From positions 9,658,501 through 9,722,500 of the forward strand of contig JARCOQ010000016.1 in the NCBI GenBank assembly GCA_029207755.1: a DNA stretch of 64,000 bases, read 5' to 3'. Within the stretch, counting starts at the first letter, position 1; each line of letters opens with the position of its first letter. The notes under the pieces were generated by a model. It saw nothing but the letters and a program-made list of their open reading frames with translations. It had not been told where the DNA came from and made no database searches. This DNA is from Chamaea fasciata. Taxonomy: Eukaryota > Chordata > Aves > Passeriformes > Sylviidae. Below are positions 42,401 to 55,617 of the stretch, in pieces. Both the position numbers and the translations under genes were made by a program.

Positions 42401-45400
42401 GCACCCAGACCCAAACTGAACAGATTTAGGAGTAAAACTGAGCTTTTCATCTGCAGCTCTGGCCGTGACAAGATCTGCATGGTCTGGGACCTGGAAACCA
42501 GGCAGAGCAAAAGGACTGTCCCTGTCTACGAGGTGAAACTGCTTTTTGTTTCTTCCTTTGAGGTTCTCTGTAGTTTCTAGGCCATGATCTTCCTCTTTGG
42601 GGTCTGTACATTATGAAATCAGGTTTCTCTCCCTTCCCAGGGGCTTTCAGCTCTGGTTCTGTGCCTCTCTGACTCTTGCAGACCGTGGAAGCCGCTGTGT
42701 TGTTGCCTGAGGATGGAGATTTCTCTCAGCTGGGTGTGAAGAAAAAAGGGCTGCACTTTGTCACAGCTGGCAGCAAAGGTGAGCGTCACTTTTGGAGCCC
42801 GAGGGGTGGCACGATAACTGCTGTTATTCCTGGGCTGTGTGTTCTCCATGTGGCAGAAGCCTTGGGTGGAGAGCGGAGCCTGGGTGAGCAGGATGGAGCA
42901 GTCACAGTCTGATCCATTTAATACTCAAACACATTTATCTCTGTTTTCCAACTCGATGAGTTTGATTTGCACTGAAAAAGCAAAACTTTGAGGCTTTTCC
43001 AGCCTCTGGATCCTGCCCAGCCTCGCCTTGGAGCTGCATGGCTTTTCCCAGCGTGGTTTGGATGACATTCCTTGGACATCCACCGTGTAAAGCAGTGGCT
43101 CTGCCATGATTTCTCCTGCTTTTCCAGGCATCCTGAGGGTGTGGGACGTGGCCACAGCTGCCTGTGTGCACACCCAGCCTGTGCCCTTCGCGCTGCAGGA
43201 GGAGCCCAGCGAGCGCAGCCTCTCCCAGTGCCAGTTTGTCCCCGCCAGGAATGAGATCCTCACTGTGTCTGTGGAGCACAACATCGTCTTCTATGATGCT
43301 CAAACCCTCCAGCTCAGGAAGCAGGTGATAAACCCTCAGCCTCCCTTTCCCTTTATTCAGGAGCAGCTTTGCTTCTGAAAGAGCTTTGCCCTTGACTCCA
43401 GCCTGCTCTGGAATTGTCCCGTGGTGCCAGAGAATTCCACTGGTCTGGGGGAATGTCGCCCAGAGACCATCACAGGAACGAGAAAGCAGAACAGACTTAG
43501 CCAGAGATGCCTCCTGTGTGTTTTATACCCAGTGTGAAATGAAAACCAGCCATTCCCACCTTGCCTTTTCCCCCTTGGACTGTTTCCATTGCAGCTCGCA
43601 GGATACAACGAGGAGGTTCTGGATGTGAAGTTCCTGGGCCCTGGTGACTCTCACATTGTTGTGGCCACCAACAGCCCCCAGCTGAAAGTGTTTGAGCTGG
43701 CAACGTCCCACTGCCAGATCCTGTATGGCCACACAGGTGTGTGACATTTCTGGCCTGGGGGGACTTGGGCAGCTCTTCCTTTATCCAGCTTCTCCTGGAA
43801 CTCTCCTGGGGGGAGAAGTCCTTGAGTTCTTGGTGCAGCAGCATCACAGCAGGTTTGGGAGTTGTGTGGGGAGAGGATGTGTCCCACTGTCCCCGTCCCT
43901 GGCAGTGAGATCAGTGTAAATTGCAGCTGAAGGTTCAGGTGTGTGACAGGCTCAATCGTGTCCCAGACCTGTCCCGTGTCTCATTAACTGGGCTCATTAA
44001 GCACTGGGCTCATTAACTCACCCCCTTCTGTTGTCCCATCTCAGCATTGCTCTGCACCCACCAGCTTTTATTTCTTCTGTTTAGAAACAATCCTGGCTTT
44101 GGATGTCTTCAGGAAGGGCCTGATGTTTGTCACCAGTGCCAAGGTGTGTCACTGTTCTCCATTTAATGAAACTCTTCTTTCCTAGTGATCCTTGTGGGCA
44201 GAATTGTATTACTTTTGGAACTCCAGAAAGGGCTTTTTGTTCATACAATCGCTGTCTGCTGCATGCCTCAAACACAAGGTTCTCCCACTATCCCTTTTTA
44301 ACATTGTCCCTGGGAAAATTGGTTGTATTTTATTGGCCTGAAGGAGATGTTTCTTTCTCCAAAGGAGAAGGTGTTAGAGTTCAGAAAAGTTGTTAGTGTG
44401 AGACTGATGGGAGGAAAGGTGCCAAGAGCCCTGATAGACACAAAAATAAAACTCTGATACAACCAGAAAAAATGGTTGATACAACCTCCATGCTGGTGCC
44501 TCGGAGTGGGGGCTGATCCTGTCACCTGCTGTGACAAAGATGAAAGTTCAAGCAGGAACATCAGGCACCATTCGGGCTCAGGGATGTGATGAAAGCACAG
44601 GGAACTGCTGACTTCCCAGAAAACTCAGGGATTTCTGTCCTTTTCCCCCCCCAGGACAGAAGCATCCGTGTGTGGCGGATGGGCAGGGCTGGCAGGGTGA
44701 CCTGTGTGGCCCAGGGCCTGGGCCATGCCCACGGCGTGGGCGCTGTCGCCTGCTCCAGGTAACACACACCTGGGGGAGGGAGGGAGTGAGGGGAGTGTCC
44801 TGGTGGGTGCAGTCCCCCCTCCTAGCTGTGCTGCTCCTCATCCCTGCTCCCAGCTTCTTGTGTGAAGGGATAATGGCGTGGTTTGGGTTGGAAGGGACCT
44901 TAAATCTCACCTAGTGCCACCCCGTGCCATGGGCAGGGACACCTTCCACTGTCCAGCCTGGCCTTGGATACTGCCAGGGATGGGGGAGTCGCTTTGAAAT
45001 GAAGGAGCTTGGAAAGCCATGAATCCACTTTTCCACCTCCCAGCAGTGGCTGAGTGTGGAGATCCCAGTCAGGGAGGAGGAGCCCCCTGAACTGTTTCAC
45101 GGTTCCATTCCTTTCAGGCTGAAGGAAAGCTTTGTAGTGACCAGCAGCCAGGACTGCACCATCAAGATCTGGAACATCCCGGAATCCCTGACTTCCAAAG
45201 CAAAAGCAGCCTTGATCTCCAGTCCAGAGCCCCTCCATGCCAGGGTCACTGAGAGGGGCCATGACAAGGTACAGCCCCACCTGATCTTTCAGTGCTTCAG
45301 TCTCCCTCCTATGCTGCAGCCTCTGTTCTATATCTCACACCCAGAGCTGAGGTCTGACCCTGTTTCTCCTCCTGTTTTGGCTTCCCCAGGACATCAACAG

Positions 45401-48378
45401 CGTGGCAGTGTCCCCCAATGACAAACTGCTGGCCACGGGCTCGCAGGACCGCCTGGCCAAGCTGTGGTCCTGCTCTGACTGCTCCCTCCTGGGGGTTTTC
45501 TCCGGGCACAAACGTGGCATCTGGTGTGTGCAGTTCTCCCCCATGGATCAGGTCTTGGCCACCTCCTCGGCTGATGGGACCCTGAAGCTTTGGGGACTTC
45601 GGGACTTCAGCTGTCTGAAGGTGATGAGAACTTCACCTCTTGCCCTGGGCAAAACCTTGGGGTTCCTTAAGGATCCTCCCAAAAACTTGGAGCTTATTTC
45701 TTTGGGCTTTATGAGTGAATCGGATCCTTTTGGGTCTCTCCAAAGGCCTGGCAGAGGCTCTGGCACTGCTGAGCTTCCTTTCTGTTTTGCAGACCTTTGA
45801 AGGCCACGATGCCTCAGTGCTGAAGATCATCTTTGTGAGCAGAGGGGCTCAGCTGCTCAGCAGGTTTGTGCCTGCCCAGGGATCTGGGGAGATTCCAGAA
45901 TTGAGGGAATATCTGAGCTCAGCAGCAGCACCAAGAGGGATCAGTCTTGTGTCCAAAGAATATTTAGAAAGATTTATGGGAAGATGCCATGTTTAGGCCA
46001 GGCTTTCTGTAGAGGTTAGTTTAATCTTCCGCTTCTGCAGTTGTTCCATGGATTCCATGTGGCTGCTGTGCTGGGTTGGGACAAACACAGTAGACAAAGC
46101 TAAGGGTGCATCTTGCCCTCCACATTTTTTAACTCTGCTCCTGTTTGGAAGGAATTGGAGTGGGATAATTTCATCTGATATTCAAGGTGGGACAGCAAGA
46201 ATGGATCTGTCCAGTGATTCTTTCTGTTGTGTTTCTCTTCCAAAAGTGGATCTGACGGTCTCTTAAAGCTCTGGACAATTAAAACAAACGAGTGTGTGAA
46301 AACACTGGACGGTCATGAAGATAAAATCTGGGGCCTTCACTCCAACAAGAAGGATGACATGGTTGTGACAGCCTCCAGTGACTCCTGCATCACCCTGTGG
46401 CAGGTACAGCACAGGGCTTGGTTCCTCCCTGGGTTAACAATAGGGGTCATTGGGGAGCTCAGGGTCTCAGTGGTTTGTTTTTCATGTTCTTCACCTTTTC
46501 TGCCATTTGAAATCAGTTCAACAAGGCTGATCTTGGCGTTTGGGGTTATTTTTTTGTCCATTCTGTATTTCTTTGGAGCTTTGGAGGGAAGTTGGAAATT
46601 GCTGGATTTAACATTTCAGTTACTTGACCCTGAGATTTTGCTGCAGAAACTGGTCTCCAAATCATTTGATGGCTAAATCAAAACCCTTCTGTATTAAAGC
46701 AGGATTTGATAAAAGTTTTATCCTGTTGGTTTTTTTTTTTTTTTTTTTTAATAGGATGTGACTGAAATTGAGGAGAAAGAAGCACAGGCTAAACAGGAGG
46801 AGCAGATTATGAAGTGAGTTGATCTTGTGCCATAAAGAGCTGTGAAAGGCAAACTGTGCAGTGGAATGTCCACACCTGGAGCCATCCTGCTCCACCTGAT
46901 CCCAGTATTGGAATGAGGAAATTGAGGCTTTTATTGATGAGCACCACGGACTTCTTAACTGTCACTGCCAAATCTGCTGCTTTTTGTGTAGTTTTGGTTT
47001 TTTCTGCCAGCCAAAGATTGTCTCACTCTTGCCCCTGATTTGTTTTCCAGAGAGCAAGAGCTTTCTAACCTTCTCCATGAGAAGAGGTACCTCAAAGCTC
47101 TGGGCCTGGCCATTTCCCTGGACCGGCCTCACACGGTGTTGACGGTGGTGAAGGGTGAGTCCAGGGCGTGCTCTGAAGGCATTTCCTGCCCTCTCTCCTT
47201 TCCTGGACACCTCTTCCAGCTGGTTCAAAGCTACAAAGTCCAATAATCAGTCTGAAAGCCTCAGTTTTCCCTAAGGGACATCACCCTGCTCTCATTTCCC
47301 TCTCCAGCCATCCTCAAGGAGCCTGAGGGGAGGAGGCACCTGGAAGAGAACATTGTTCGGCTCCGCAAGGATCAGAAAGGTTTGTTGCAGGATTAAGGTG
47401 CTGAAAGCTTCCAGGTCAGAAAGCTTTGTTTTGTCACCTGAAATTAGGATCCAACAATCCTGGAATGGTTTGGGTTGGGAGGTTGTCCAGTTCCATGGGC
47501 AGGGACACCTTCCACTAGGCCAGGACTTGGCCTTGGACACTTCCAGGGATGGGGAGCCTCAGTGACTGTGTGGGAACTGAGGGATTCTCACTCTGAGAAC
47601 GCAGGGATGTTTCCCAGTGTGGGCTCTGCTGTGTGCCAGCCTGGCCAGGCTTCCTTCCCCCACAGAGGCAGTGCTGGCCTTCCTGGTGACGTGGAACACC
47701 AACTCCCGAAACTGTCACGAGGCCCAGGCTGTGATGGAAACACTCCTGAAGCACGAGGCACCCGACAGCCTCCTGCAGTTCTCGGGGATTAAATCTGCTG
47801 TGGAGTCCCTGCTGCCCTACACAGGTGAGGCCCAGTGGGAACAGGTGTGAGCTGGAGGTGCTGACCTGGATCAGGGATCATGGAATGGTTTGGGGTGGAA
47901 GGGGCAGGTCAGTGAATCCACCCCCTGCCATGGGCAGGGACACCTTCCACTGTCCTAGGCTGCTCCAAGCCCTGTCCAGCCTGGCCTTGGACACTTCCAG
48001 GGATCCAGGGCACCCTCACATGGAAAAATTCCTTCCCAATATCCCACCTCTTGCTGCCCTCTGGCAGTGGGAAGCCATTCCCTGTGTCCTGTCCCTCCAT
48101 CCCTTGTCCTAAGTCCCTCTCCAGCTCTCCTGGAGCCCCTTTAGGCCCTGGAAGTCTCCCTGGAGTGTTCCCTTCTCCAGGCTCTCCCAGCCTGGCTGCA
48201 CAATCCAAGGAGCTGGATTGTTGTGCTGCCTCCCCCTGTGCCTCTGAGCCCTTCCCTCCTTGCAGAGCGCCACTTCCAGCGGCTGAGCCGCCTGCTCCAG
48301 GCTTCCACCTTCATCGAGTTCATGTGGCACAACATGAGGCTAGCAGATGTGGCCCAGCAGGACCAGGGCACCCTGTGA
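39482..48378 (+). CDS. TBL3: Transducin beta-like 3 / UTP13, SSU processome WD40 protein
   Basis: Nucleolar UTP-B subunit needed for 18S rRNA maturation. Twenty-two exons, all phases continuous: 39482-39537, 39676-39727, 39806-39901, 40134-40181, 41102-41243, 41475-41559, 41883-42050, 42457-42532, 42682-42778, 43128-43324, 43595-43736, 44085-44143, 44655-44758, 45118-45268, 45390-45620, 45793-45863, 46247-46403, 46755-46813, 47051-47154, 47308-47379, 47666-47824, 48266-48378. The product is 812 residues (human 808). Two tandem WD40 propellers are visible through repeats such as STIKVWDMVKHY, KICMVWDLETRQ, CTIKIWNIP, DRLAKLWS, GTLKLWGL and GLLKLWTI. They are followed by the C-terminal Utp13 helical domain (LLHEKRYLKALGLAISLDRPHTVL to AFLVTWNTNSRNCHEAQAV, YTERHFQRLSRLLQ). 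Introns contain several CR1 fragments. Human RNF151, normally just upstream, is not seen. Confidence 0.97.
41740..41830 (+). repeat. CR1 LINE fragment in TBL3 intron
   Basis: Truncated copy: 'catggaatcaccgaactgttgggcagggacacctcccactagcccagggtgctccc'. Confidence 0.8.
42180..42320 (+). repeat. CR1 LINE fragment in TBL3 intron
   Basis: 'gagtggtttggtttggaaaggtccttaaagcccatccagtgccactcctgccatggacagggacatctcccactgtcccagggtgctccaagcc'-type order, sense to TBL3. Confidence 0.9.
44870..44990 (+). repeat. CR1 LINE fragment in TBL3 intron
   Basis: 'gtggtttgggttggaagggaccttaaatctcacctagtgccacc' followed by 'cagcctggccttggatactgccaggg', with an internal deletion. Confidence 0.9.
47455..47560 (+). repeat. 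CR1 LINE fragment in TBL3 intron
   Basis: Internally deleted copy: 'cctggaatggtttgggttgggaggttgtccag', 'ccatgggcagggacaccttccactaggcc', 'ttggccttggacacttccagggatgggg'. Confidence 0.9.
47875..48200 (+). repeat. CR1 LINE fragment in TBL3 last intron
   Basis: The longest CR1 copy inside TBL3, from 'atggaatggtttggggtggaaggggc' to 'cttctccaggctctcccagcctgg'. It ends only about 65 bp before the last acceptor. Confidence 0.9.
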
Positions 48379-48443
48379 CCCCCCTCCCACGAATTTCTCT
48401 TCCCACCAGGATGGCAGTTGGATTTTTAGTTCCCGTATTTTGT

Positions 48444-48449
48444 AATAAA
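48444..48449 (+). terminator. TBL3: Poly(A) signal of TBL3
   Basis: AATAAA 65 bases after the stop codon. It converges on the NOXO1 poly(A) signal about 355 bp away. Confidence 0.85.
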
Positions 48450-48802
48450 TGTTTTAATTTCTAAACCAAGTGCAGCGTCCAATCTCCTCAGGGATGAATG
48501 AAGGGAAAAGGGAATTTCTTTGGCCAAGCTGAGGTTTGTGTTTTCACACCCTGAATTTTCAGACTCACAGACAGCAGTTAGTTTGGGATAAAACAGCAGA
48601 ATCCCAACAAGCAGTTGGGATTTAAAGGATTCATGGAGCTGGGATCCTGCTTGGGCAAAGCAGTCTGGCCCAGGGCAGGGGTCTCACCTGTGCCCACCCA
48701 AAATTTAGCACCTGGGAGGGACAGAAGCACAATTTAAATTCCCCAGATGGCAAGTTTTTAAAGCATAAAACACAAGCAGGCTTCAGAGATATTTACATGT
48801 AT

Positions 48803-48808
48803 TTTATT
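48803..48808 (-). terminator. NOXO1: Poly(A) signal of NOXO1
   Basis: AATAAA on the minus strand about 1.0 kb after the NOXO1 stop codon. No closer canonical signal is evident. The implied 3'UTR includes the A-rich tract near 49215-49300 (T-rich in the transcript). Confidence 0.5.
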
Positions 48809-49820
48809 TCATAGACACAAATGTATAAAATTCAAACAACACACCTCACAAGTTCTTTATAAAAATATTAACAGATACCTGGGAGAACAAGCACAATTAA
48901 AGCCATCAGTGTAAAGAAAAGTCTTAATTTTCCTGTAACTCCTTTTCTAACTCATTTCTAGCAAATGAGTTCAGCATTAGAACTGTTGTGAGGTAACTAC
49001 CCAGTCCCCTGGAAAGAGGAATGTTTTGTCCATAAAAGTGACCTCTGTTCCCATCCAGAGGTGGGACACAAGCTGTGACTCCCCTGGCTGTGTTCCTGTG
49101 CCTGCACAGACATGGCTGGAGGGAACAGGAGTGAGTTTCCTCCCCAACAGGTTTTGTATTCTCACAATCATTCAGCAGACCCAGCCCATCCCTATATCTC
49201 ATGACCTCTACACTAACCTACACAAAAAAAAAAACAAACAAACAAAAAAAAACACAAAACAAAACAAAAAACAAACAAAAAAACCCGAACAGAAGCAAAA
49301 AGTTTAAAAAATGCATAAAAAAGGGGGTTCAGTAACTGCCATGACACAGGTGCATCACCCCATCCCTCCCCCTTCCCGTAAGCAGCTCAGGGGGCCAGGG
49401 GTGACTCAAGCACTCTGGTGCCACTCCTTTGCCCTCCACGGTGGCTGTGCCAGCTCATCCTGGCGTGAGGAATAACCCAGGCACAGCTGGGAAACGCTCA
49501 CGTTCTGCAGGGCAGGACAACACCCGCCCCGGGGAGAATACACTGAGCTCCGAGCCAGCTCCAGCTCTGCGGCTGCCGGATCCTCAAGTGACCCCACCGA
49601 GTCCTCTCCCCTGTGGAAGCAGGGAGGTGATGGATGTGTGTGTGCTTCTCGGGAAGGGACAATCCCAAACCCTGACACTCCGGTGTTGCTCAGGGAGGTG
49701 ATGGATGTGTGTGTGCTCCTCGGGAAGGGACAGCCCCAAGCCCTGACGCTCCGGAGCCGCAGCCAGGGACTCCAGCGAGCGGGGTGTCAGCGCTGTCCCC
49801 GTGTGCCCTCCCCAGGGACA

Positions 49821-52800
49821 CTAATGCCGGCTGGGGACGGGGAGGGCCGGCCGCAGAGCCGATTGCTGCACGGCGCGCTTGGTGACGGTGCTGCAGCGCT
49901 GCAGGATCTCGTGGGGCGAGGGACGGGCTGGCACCTTGGGGACACCCGCGGCCAGCTCAGGGTCAGCCAGGGACGAGCCGAGGTCGGCTGCGGAGGACTC
50001 CACAAAGCCGGAGTCGTTCCTGTTCCTGAGGGATGGGGATTTGCTGCCGTGGCTCGGGGCAGGATCGCTCCTGGCTTGCTCCACCTCGGGCAGCGATCGC
50101 GACAAGTCGGGTTTCCAGGCCAGCCGGGCGTCCCCGTCACTGCTGCTGGCCGAGCTCAAGGAGGAGCTGTCCAAATCCAGCTCCGGCGTGGAGCTGGCCC
50201 TGGGCAGAGAGCGGGATGTGCTTCCCGGAGAGCTGCCGTGCTGCTGCCGGGCCGGGCCGGGCCGGGGCGCCGCCTGCCCCCGGGGCTGCGGGGAGCACAG
50301 GCTCGGGCTGGAGGCGTTGAGGCCGCAGCTCAGGATGGTCTGGAGCTTGTGGTGAGGGTTCTGGTAGGGCCGGAGGCACAGCGAGGGGATGTAGCCGGTG
50401 CAGCCGTTGTACCTGAGGGCAGGGATGGAAAGAACACTGAGAAAAGCCTTCCAGCACCTCGGGCCAAGGGGAGGGAGCACTTGGGGAAGCAGGTCCGTGG
50501 TGCACAGGGGGTGTGGGGACAGGGAAACCATCCCCCAGCTCAGGGGGCTCCCTGTGCATCCCACCCAGGAGGGGAGGAACAGCAAGCAGCTCCCTCAGGG
50601 AGCCAGGACTTTGGGATCCTCACCGGATCAGCCACCAGCCGTCGTGGGATCTCCTGAGCACTTCCACGACCACCCCCTGGTTCAGTGAGAGCTCATCTGC
50701 CTTCTGAGCCTCGTAGGCCTGCACCACAAAGTACAGGCTGCCTGCAGAGAGAGGGAGAGGTTGGATTTGCCTTGTGGAGAAATGCTCTGATCCCTGTGAG
50801 CGACCAGCCCAGCTGCAGGGCAACTGTCCCTGAGTGACTGGCTTGTGCAGGGCCCCCAGTCTGATCCATTTAAGTTGGATGTAAAGAAGAAGTTTTTTAC
50901 AAAAAAGGGGTGGAAGAAGTTGCCCAGAGAAGCTGTGGCTGCCCCTGGATCCCTGGAAGTGTCCAAGGCCAGGTTGGACAGGGCTTGGAGCAACCTAGGA
51001 CAGTGGAAAGTGTTGGGGCTGGAACTGGATGGGCTTTAAGCTCCCTTCCAACCCAAATCACTCCATGGTTCCATGGCCCACAGGTGGTGGCAGAGCCAGC
51101 CAGGAGAGTCAGAGGTCCAGGCAGGGACCCCAGGCAGTGGATAAAAGTGGTGAGGTTCTGCAGAACTCATGTTTTGATGGAGGAACAGGCTTACCCTCCT
51201 CATCTGAGCTGAAGGCATTCTGCATGTCCTCACAGGCATCAAGCTCTTCCAGGTACGAGGCTGGGAACCAAGCTATCTGCTTGTCCGTGTTTTCCACCAG
51301 CCACCAGCCTACAAAGAGGAAAAACACCCAGATTTTAACAGCCTGCAAGTCAAGACATGACAATAACCCCTGGGTAAGGGACACAAGAGACAGGAGGGAC
51401 ATTCACTGTCCCCCCAGGTAAGCACACAAGTGCAAACACCTGAACCTCTGACACTACTCCAGCATTTGCCTAGCTATGAATCCATCTGCCCATCCACCCC
51501 TGAGACTGAATCCTCTCAGACCTACCAGTCATGTCTTTGATGAGCACTTCCACAATCTCCTTCGGAGCCACTGTGAAGGGTTTGTTCTTTGTGTCTTTGG
51601 TTTCAAAGGCCTCGATGCAGCGGTAGCTCTGCGACGCCTGAGGGAGGGTGATGGACAGGGGCTGGGGGTTCTTCTCCCTTCTGAATACTGATGGCATGAT
51701 CACGGCACTGAAAAGTAAAGGTGCATGTCAAAAAAACTCACGTGAAAGGTTGAGTTTCGTATTGATTTGGGGGAAATCATTTCTGCAGTAGGCTGAGAAA
51801 AGCTTCAGGCATCAGAAACAAAATTAAGCTGGATTGAAGCTGAACTGCCCTGGAGTGTAACTGCTGTTTCCCTTCTATTCATATCCCATAACATTTCTGC
51901 TTCACAAACAAACAAAAAAAAAATACAACTCATATTTCATACCTGTTTTCAGGGAAGGAGGGATCAAGGTCTTGAGTCTGTGCCTTGAAAAACTGATTCA
52001 CCTCTTCACCCCGGGAGATTTTCACATCTGTTTTCAGCAGCTCTTGGGAATACGTTTCCAGCAGTTTCAGGATCTCCAGGCACCTGTTCAGCTTCCCACC
52101 CTTCCTCTGCTGCATAGTTATACCTTCAAAATAACAAGGGCACAGTTGGGGTAGGACAGCAATGGATCTGGATCCCTGGGAGCAGCCTCTTTTCCCTGAA
52201 CACTGGGGTGCCCTCACCCACCACCCTTCCTGCCCAAGCCCAAACTGTACAAAGTCACTGTCCCTGCCTCCCTGTCATTTTTAACAGCTACTGATACAAT
52301 TTTTTAACATCCAAAATTTCTCTTCTTTTCACATGTCAAGTTTCAAGAAGCCCTAGGTCAATGTTTGAAGTGTAGCATTAATTTGCCAAGTGCAGCTATC
52401 GATTAAAAAAGCCTTTCTGGGTCATTTGAAGTCTGTACAGGACCCAAACATGCTGATGTGACCCAGTGGTGCCATGGCAGGAGGAGGAGTGAGCCCCTGA
52501 CCTGTTCCAGAGGAAGGTCAGACTCGGAGGCTTCAGTCTCTGTCATGGGTTATGACTGTCCCCAGCCACTCTCACGTTTGTTGATCCGTCAGAGATTTGC
52601 CCTTACCTTTAAACCTGGGTAAACTCCTCAGTGACCCACTCTCAGTGGGGAATTTTCTCTTCAGCTCTTTCTAAAAGCAAGGAGAAGGAGAGAACGGTGA
52701 TTCCTCAAAGCTGACACGTGGCTGGGCTCCTTCCCCTCCCCAGGATAGGAATCGTGAAATTTGAGGAATTGAAAATTCACTTACATGGAATTTCTTAAAG

Positions 52801-53352
52801 TCTTCAAACGTCCTGTAGATGAGAATGTTGTTCTGATCTGACCAAGACACAAACATCATGTAGTTCTGTGAAAAGAAAAGGTAAAGGAAAAACAGTTTAA
52901 TCACAGTGTTCAATTTTGAATGCTTCCAGGCAATCAGCATTTGCTGTGGTTTAGTTGAGGCTTTTAATGTCACATTCAAAAATTAAACTAAACATTAAAC
53001 CTACAAAAATATTTCCTTAATTTCAGAACCCCAAAGGGATAATCATTGCTGAAGCCAGGAGAATTTTATGGTGCTGTGACAGAAAGAGAGCAAACCACAA
53101 GATATTAAGCCCATTAAAAAACAAGTCCCCTTGTCCTAGACCCCTAGGCTCCAACCCCAATACTATGGAGAATAAGCAAGTGTATCCCTGGGAAGAATAA
53201 CTCAAAAATCCTCTAGTCTCCCAATCTGTAAATTATATTTAAGGAGAAAAACAGAGCCAAAAAAAAGAAAAAAAAAATTCGAGTACCTTCTGTTTTCTGC
53301 ACTGCATGAAGCCGACAGCCTTCACGTGCACGGGGTACCTGTTGCAGCTCAT
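49821..53352 (-). CDS. NOXO1: NADPH oxidase organizer 1
   Basis: p47phox-like scaffold that brings NOXA1 and p22phox together to activate NOX1/NOX3 at membranes. Eight minus-strand exons: 53287-53352, 52785-52865, 52607-52670, 51943-52123, 51526-51707, 51195-51308, 50624-50741, 49821-50412. The product is 465 residues, longer than human (about 370-376) because of a long C-terminal tail. Domains: phox-homology (PX) domain at about 1-125 (RYPVHVKAVGF, ILIYRTFEDFKKFHKELKRKFP); first SH3 at about 155-215 (SYRCIEAFETKD, GWWLVENTDKQIAWFPASYLEEL); second SH3 at about 230-290 (YFVVQAYEAQKADELSLNQG, GWWLIRYNGCTGYIPS); then a Ser-rich disordered tail with the conserved proline motif VPARPSPHEILQRCSTVTKRA that in the family binds NOXA1. 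The N-terminal MSCNRYPV start has no upstream alternative in the exon. Position between TBL3 and GFER matches human. Confidence 0.94.
50862..51078 (-). repeat. CR1 LINE fragment in NOXO1 intron
   Basis: Sense to NOXO1, with the full 3' order in reverse: 'gttggatgtaaagaagaagttttttac', 'gcccagagaagctgtggctgcccctggatccctggaagtgtccaaggccagg', 'gggctttaagctcccttccaacccaaa'. Confidence 0.95.
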
Positions 53353-53359
53353 CTTCCCC

Positions 53360-55600
53360 ACGGCTGCTGCTCCTTCCCAGAGAGCCAGAGGGATGTGTGA
53401 GAGGAGGATGAGAGCCGGAGGAAGCAGAGATGCGGCTCCAGCCCCGACTGCCGAGGTTAAATACCCTGCAGCAGGAGGCAGGGCAGAGGTGTTCCCGAGC
53501 TTCCTCCTCCGCCCAGCCACCGGGCAGAAATTCCGTGATTTGGCAAACTACCGCGTACCTTTTACCTTTCCCCCCGCTTTTAACATGCAAATGCTGCCGG
53601 GCGCAGGCGGGACATAGTTCAGGGAGCCGCGGAGGAGAAAGGCATTCTTTTATCACATCTTAACCCAGTGCCGGGAAGGGAGCCGGGGCTGTTTGCCAGC
53701 GCTGAGTTAGAGGAGGTCACAGGGCCAGCAGCACCTGCCCCGAGATATTTCCGGGACACTTGTGAGGTTTTTATGGCTCTATCGCACAAACAGTCACCTG
53801 CAGCTCGGGCTGAGCTCGCTAAATCAGCCCCAAAAAGGGATTTAGAACATGGATTGTAAAACACAGATCAGGCACCATTTAACGTAATATTTGTAGCAAA
53901 TATTTTTTCCCCTGCTTTGTCCCCACCCGCCGAGTTACTTTAAATAGATTTCTGACAGTTTTATCAATATCTCCATGGAGATGCCGATGTTACGAACAGA
54001 CACATCCCCAGGATGTAACTAAAAGACTGAAAGTTCCTCAGGTGTAAATATGTGATGGAAATTCAGCTCTGAGTGCTCTGCCCTGCATCCAAGCCAGTGT
54101 CCATACCCTCCCAGGGCAGCCACCGGCTCTTCCTAAGGAGCAACTCCACTGCCCAGAGGCAAAGCAGGAGAGATAATTCCAGACTTGGACAGCTTGTCCT
54201 CTCCCTGAACCTCAGGGCTGATGGTCGCCGTGTGATCAAAGCGCCTCTTCTTTGATAAAGCCTCAATTGAACCATTCTCACTATAATTATCTTTATCATT
54301 ATCATTATTGAAACCCAAACTGAGAAGGTCAGTCGTGCCTCCCTTTCATTTCCCAGCTACTCCCGGTGTCTCAAACCCTCAGCAATGGCTGCAGGTGATT
54401 TTTCATCCACCAAAAAAACCCCCCAGAACGGGAACAGGGAGCCAAACCAGATTCCTTCTGGAAAATACTGTCAGAAGGGTCTTGGTTTGTGTTCCACGAG
54501 CACAGGAGGCTGCTCCCACACAGCAGGGTGGCAGTTTCTGTGGACAAAGAAAGCAGGTTTATTGCAGTTGGATTTACTGCTGCTGGATATCTGTCCTGCA
54601 TTAAAAAGGAGTTATCCAAAGAGCACTTGGGTTCAGTGTGGACTTTGGAGAGAAAATCGCTCCAACAGCATCTCCAAGGCATTTCCTGGCTCAGGAAGCT
54701 GCAGAGGAGCTGCCCTGTGGGAAAGGGATGTGAAGCAGCTCCCTGCCCTTCACAGCCCTGGAATTAGACCCTCCATCCCTCTGTTACAAAGGCTCCATGT
54801 GCTGGTAAATTTCCCCAGATCAAAGACTGAGGATTTTATGGAGTGAGAGGAAATCACTTCATCCAGCAGCTTTATTTAGAAAGTCCCAGTCTCTGAAGTG
54901 CCAAAATCCTTTTCTGACTCCATGTCCTCGAACCTGCACTCCTTGGCTTTTCCTTGGCAGCCAGGTTCACCCTCATGTGGCTCTCTCAAGTGGCTCTTGG
55001 AAATATCTGGGACCAAGACTCCCAATGAAGCACCTTGGCTTGGTTTCCTGTCTCAGACCAAACACGAACCACATTGTATTTCCAAGAACATAAAGGTTTA
55101 AACATGTTCATCCTGACTGGGAAAAGCCTTGGAGGAGCTGCAGGATGAGGAGATGGCTGGGGAGGCTCAGAGAGCACCTTGATCTGCGGATGCCATAAAA
55201 ACCAGAAGAGTAGGAAACAGCCTTGGTCAAAGGCTTTTTCAGCATTCTCAGGGAATTCAAGCAGAAAAGGGGGTGTGGAAAAACATCTAATGGAATGTTT
55301 AACAGGAAGGTAAAGCTATACATGGCTTCACAAGTCACGCGAGGCAGAAGGCCTAGCCATGCAGTTTGGAGAGCTGATCTTCTGGAAAAGATTGGGCTGA
55401 CTGGGAGATTGCTGGTGACAGCAGTGTTGTATAAAACCAAATATGAGCAAAACTGCTCAAAACTCAATAACTGGGCATTGAGTAAAAGTTTTGTGGAAGT
55501 GAAGGTCACTGTGACACAGAACTGAGGTGCAGGGAGGGGGAGGAAAAGCCTGGCACTCCTTCAAGAGACCAACACCTCTGGAGTCACCTGGAGGGCTCAG
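53360..55600. other. NOXO1 upstream region, no gene recognised
   Basis: The first few hundred bases hold the NOXO1 promoter (moderately GC-rich, no clear TATA). Beyond it I see unique sequence. A segment at about 55110-55510 is open on both strands for 100-130 codons without recognisable domains; it could be old transposon-derived sequence. Confidence 0.4.
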
Positions 55601-55617
55601 TTCCAGCTCTGCAGCTG

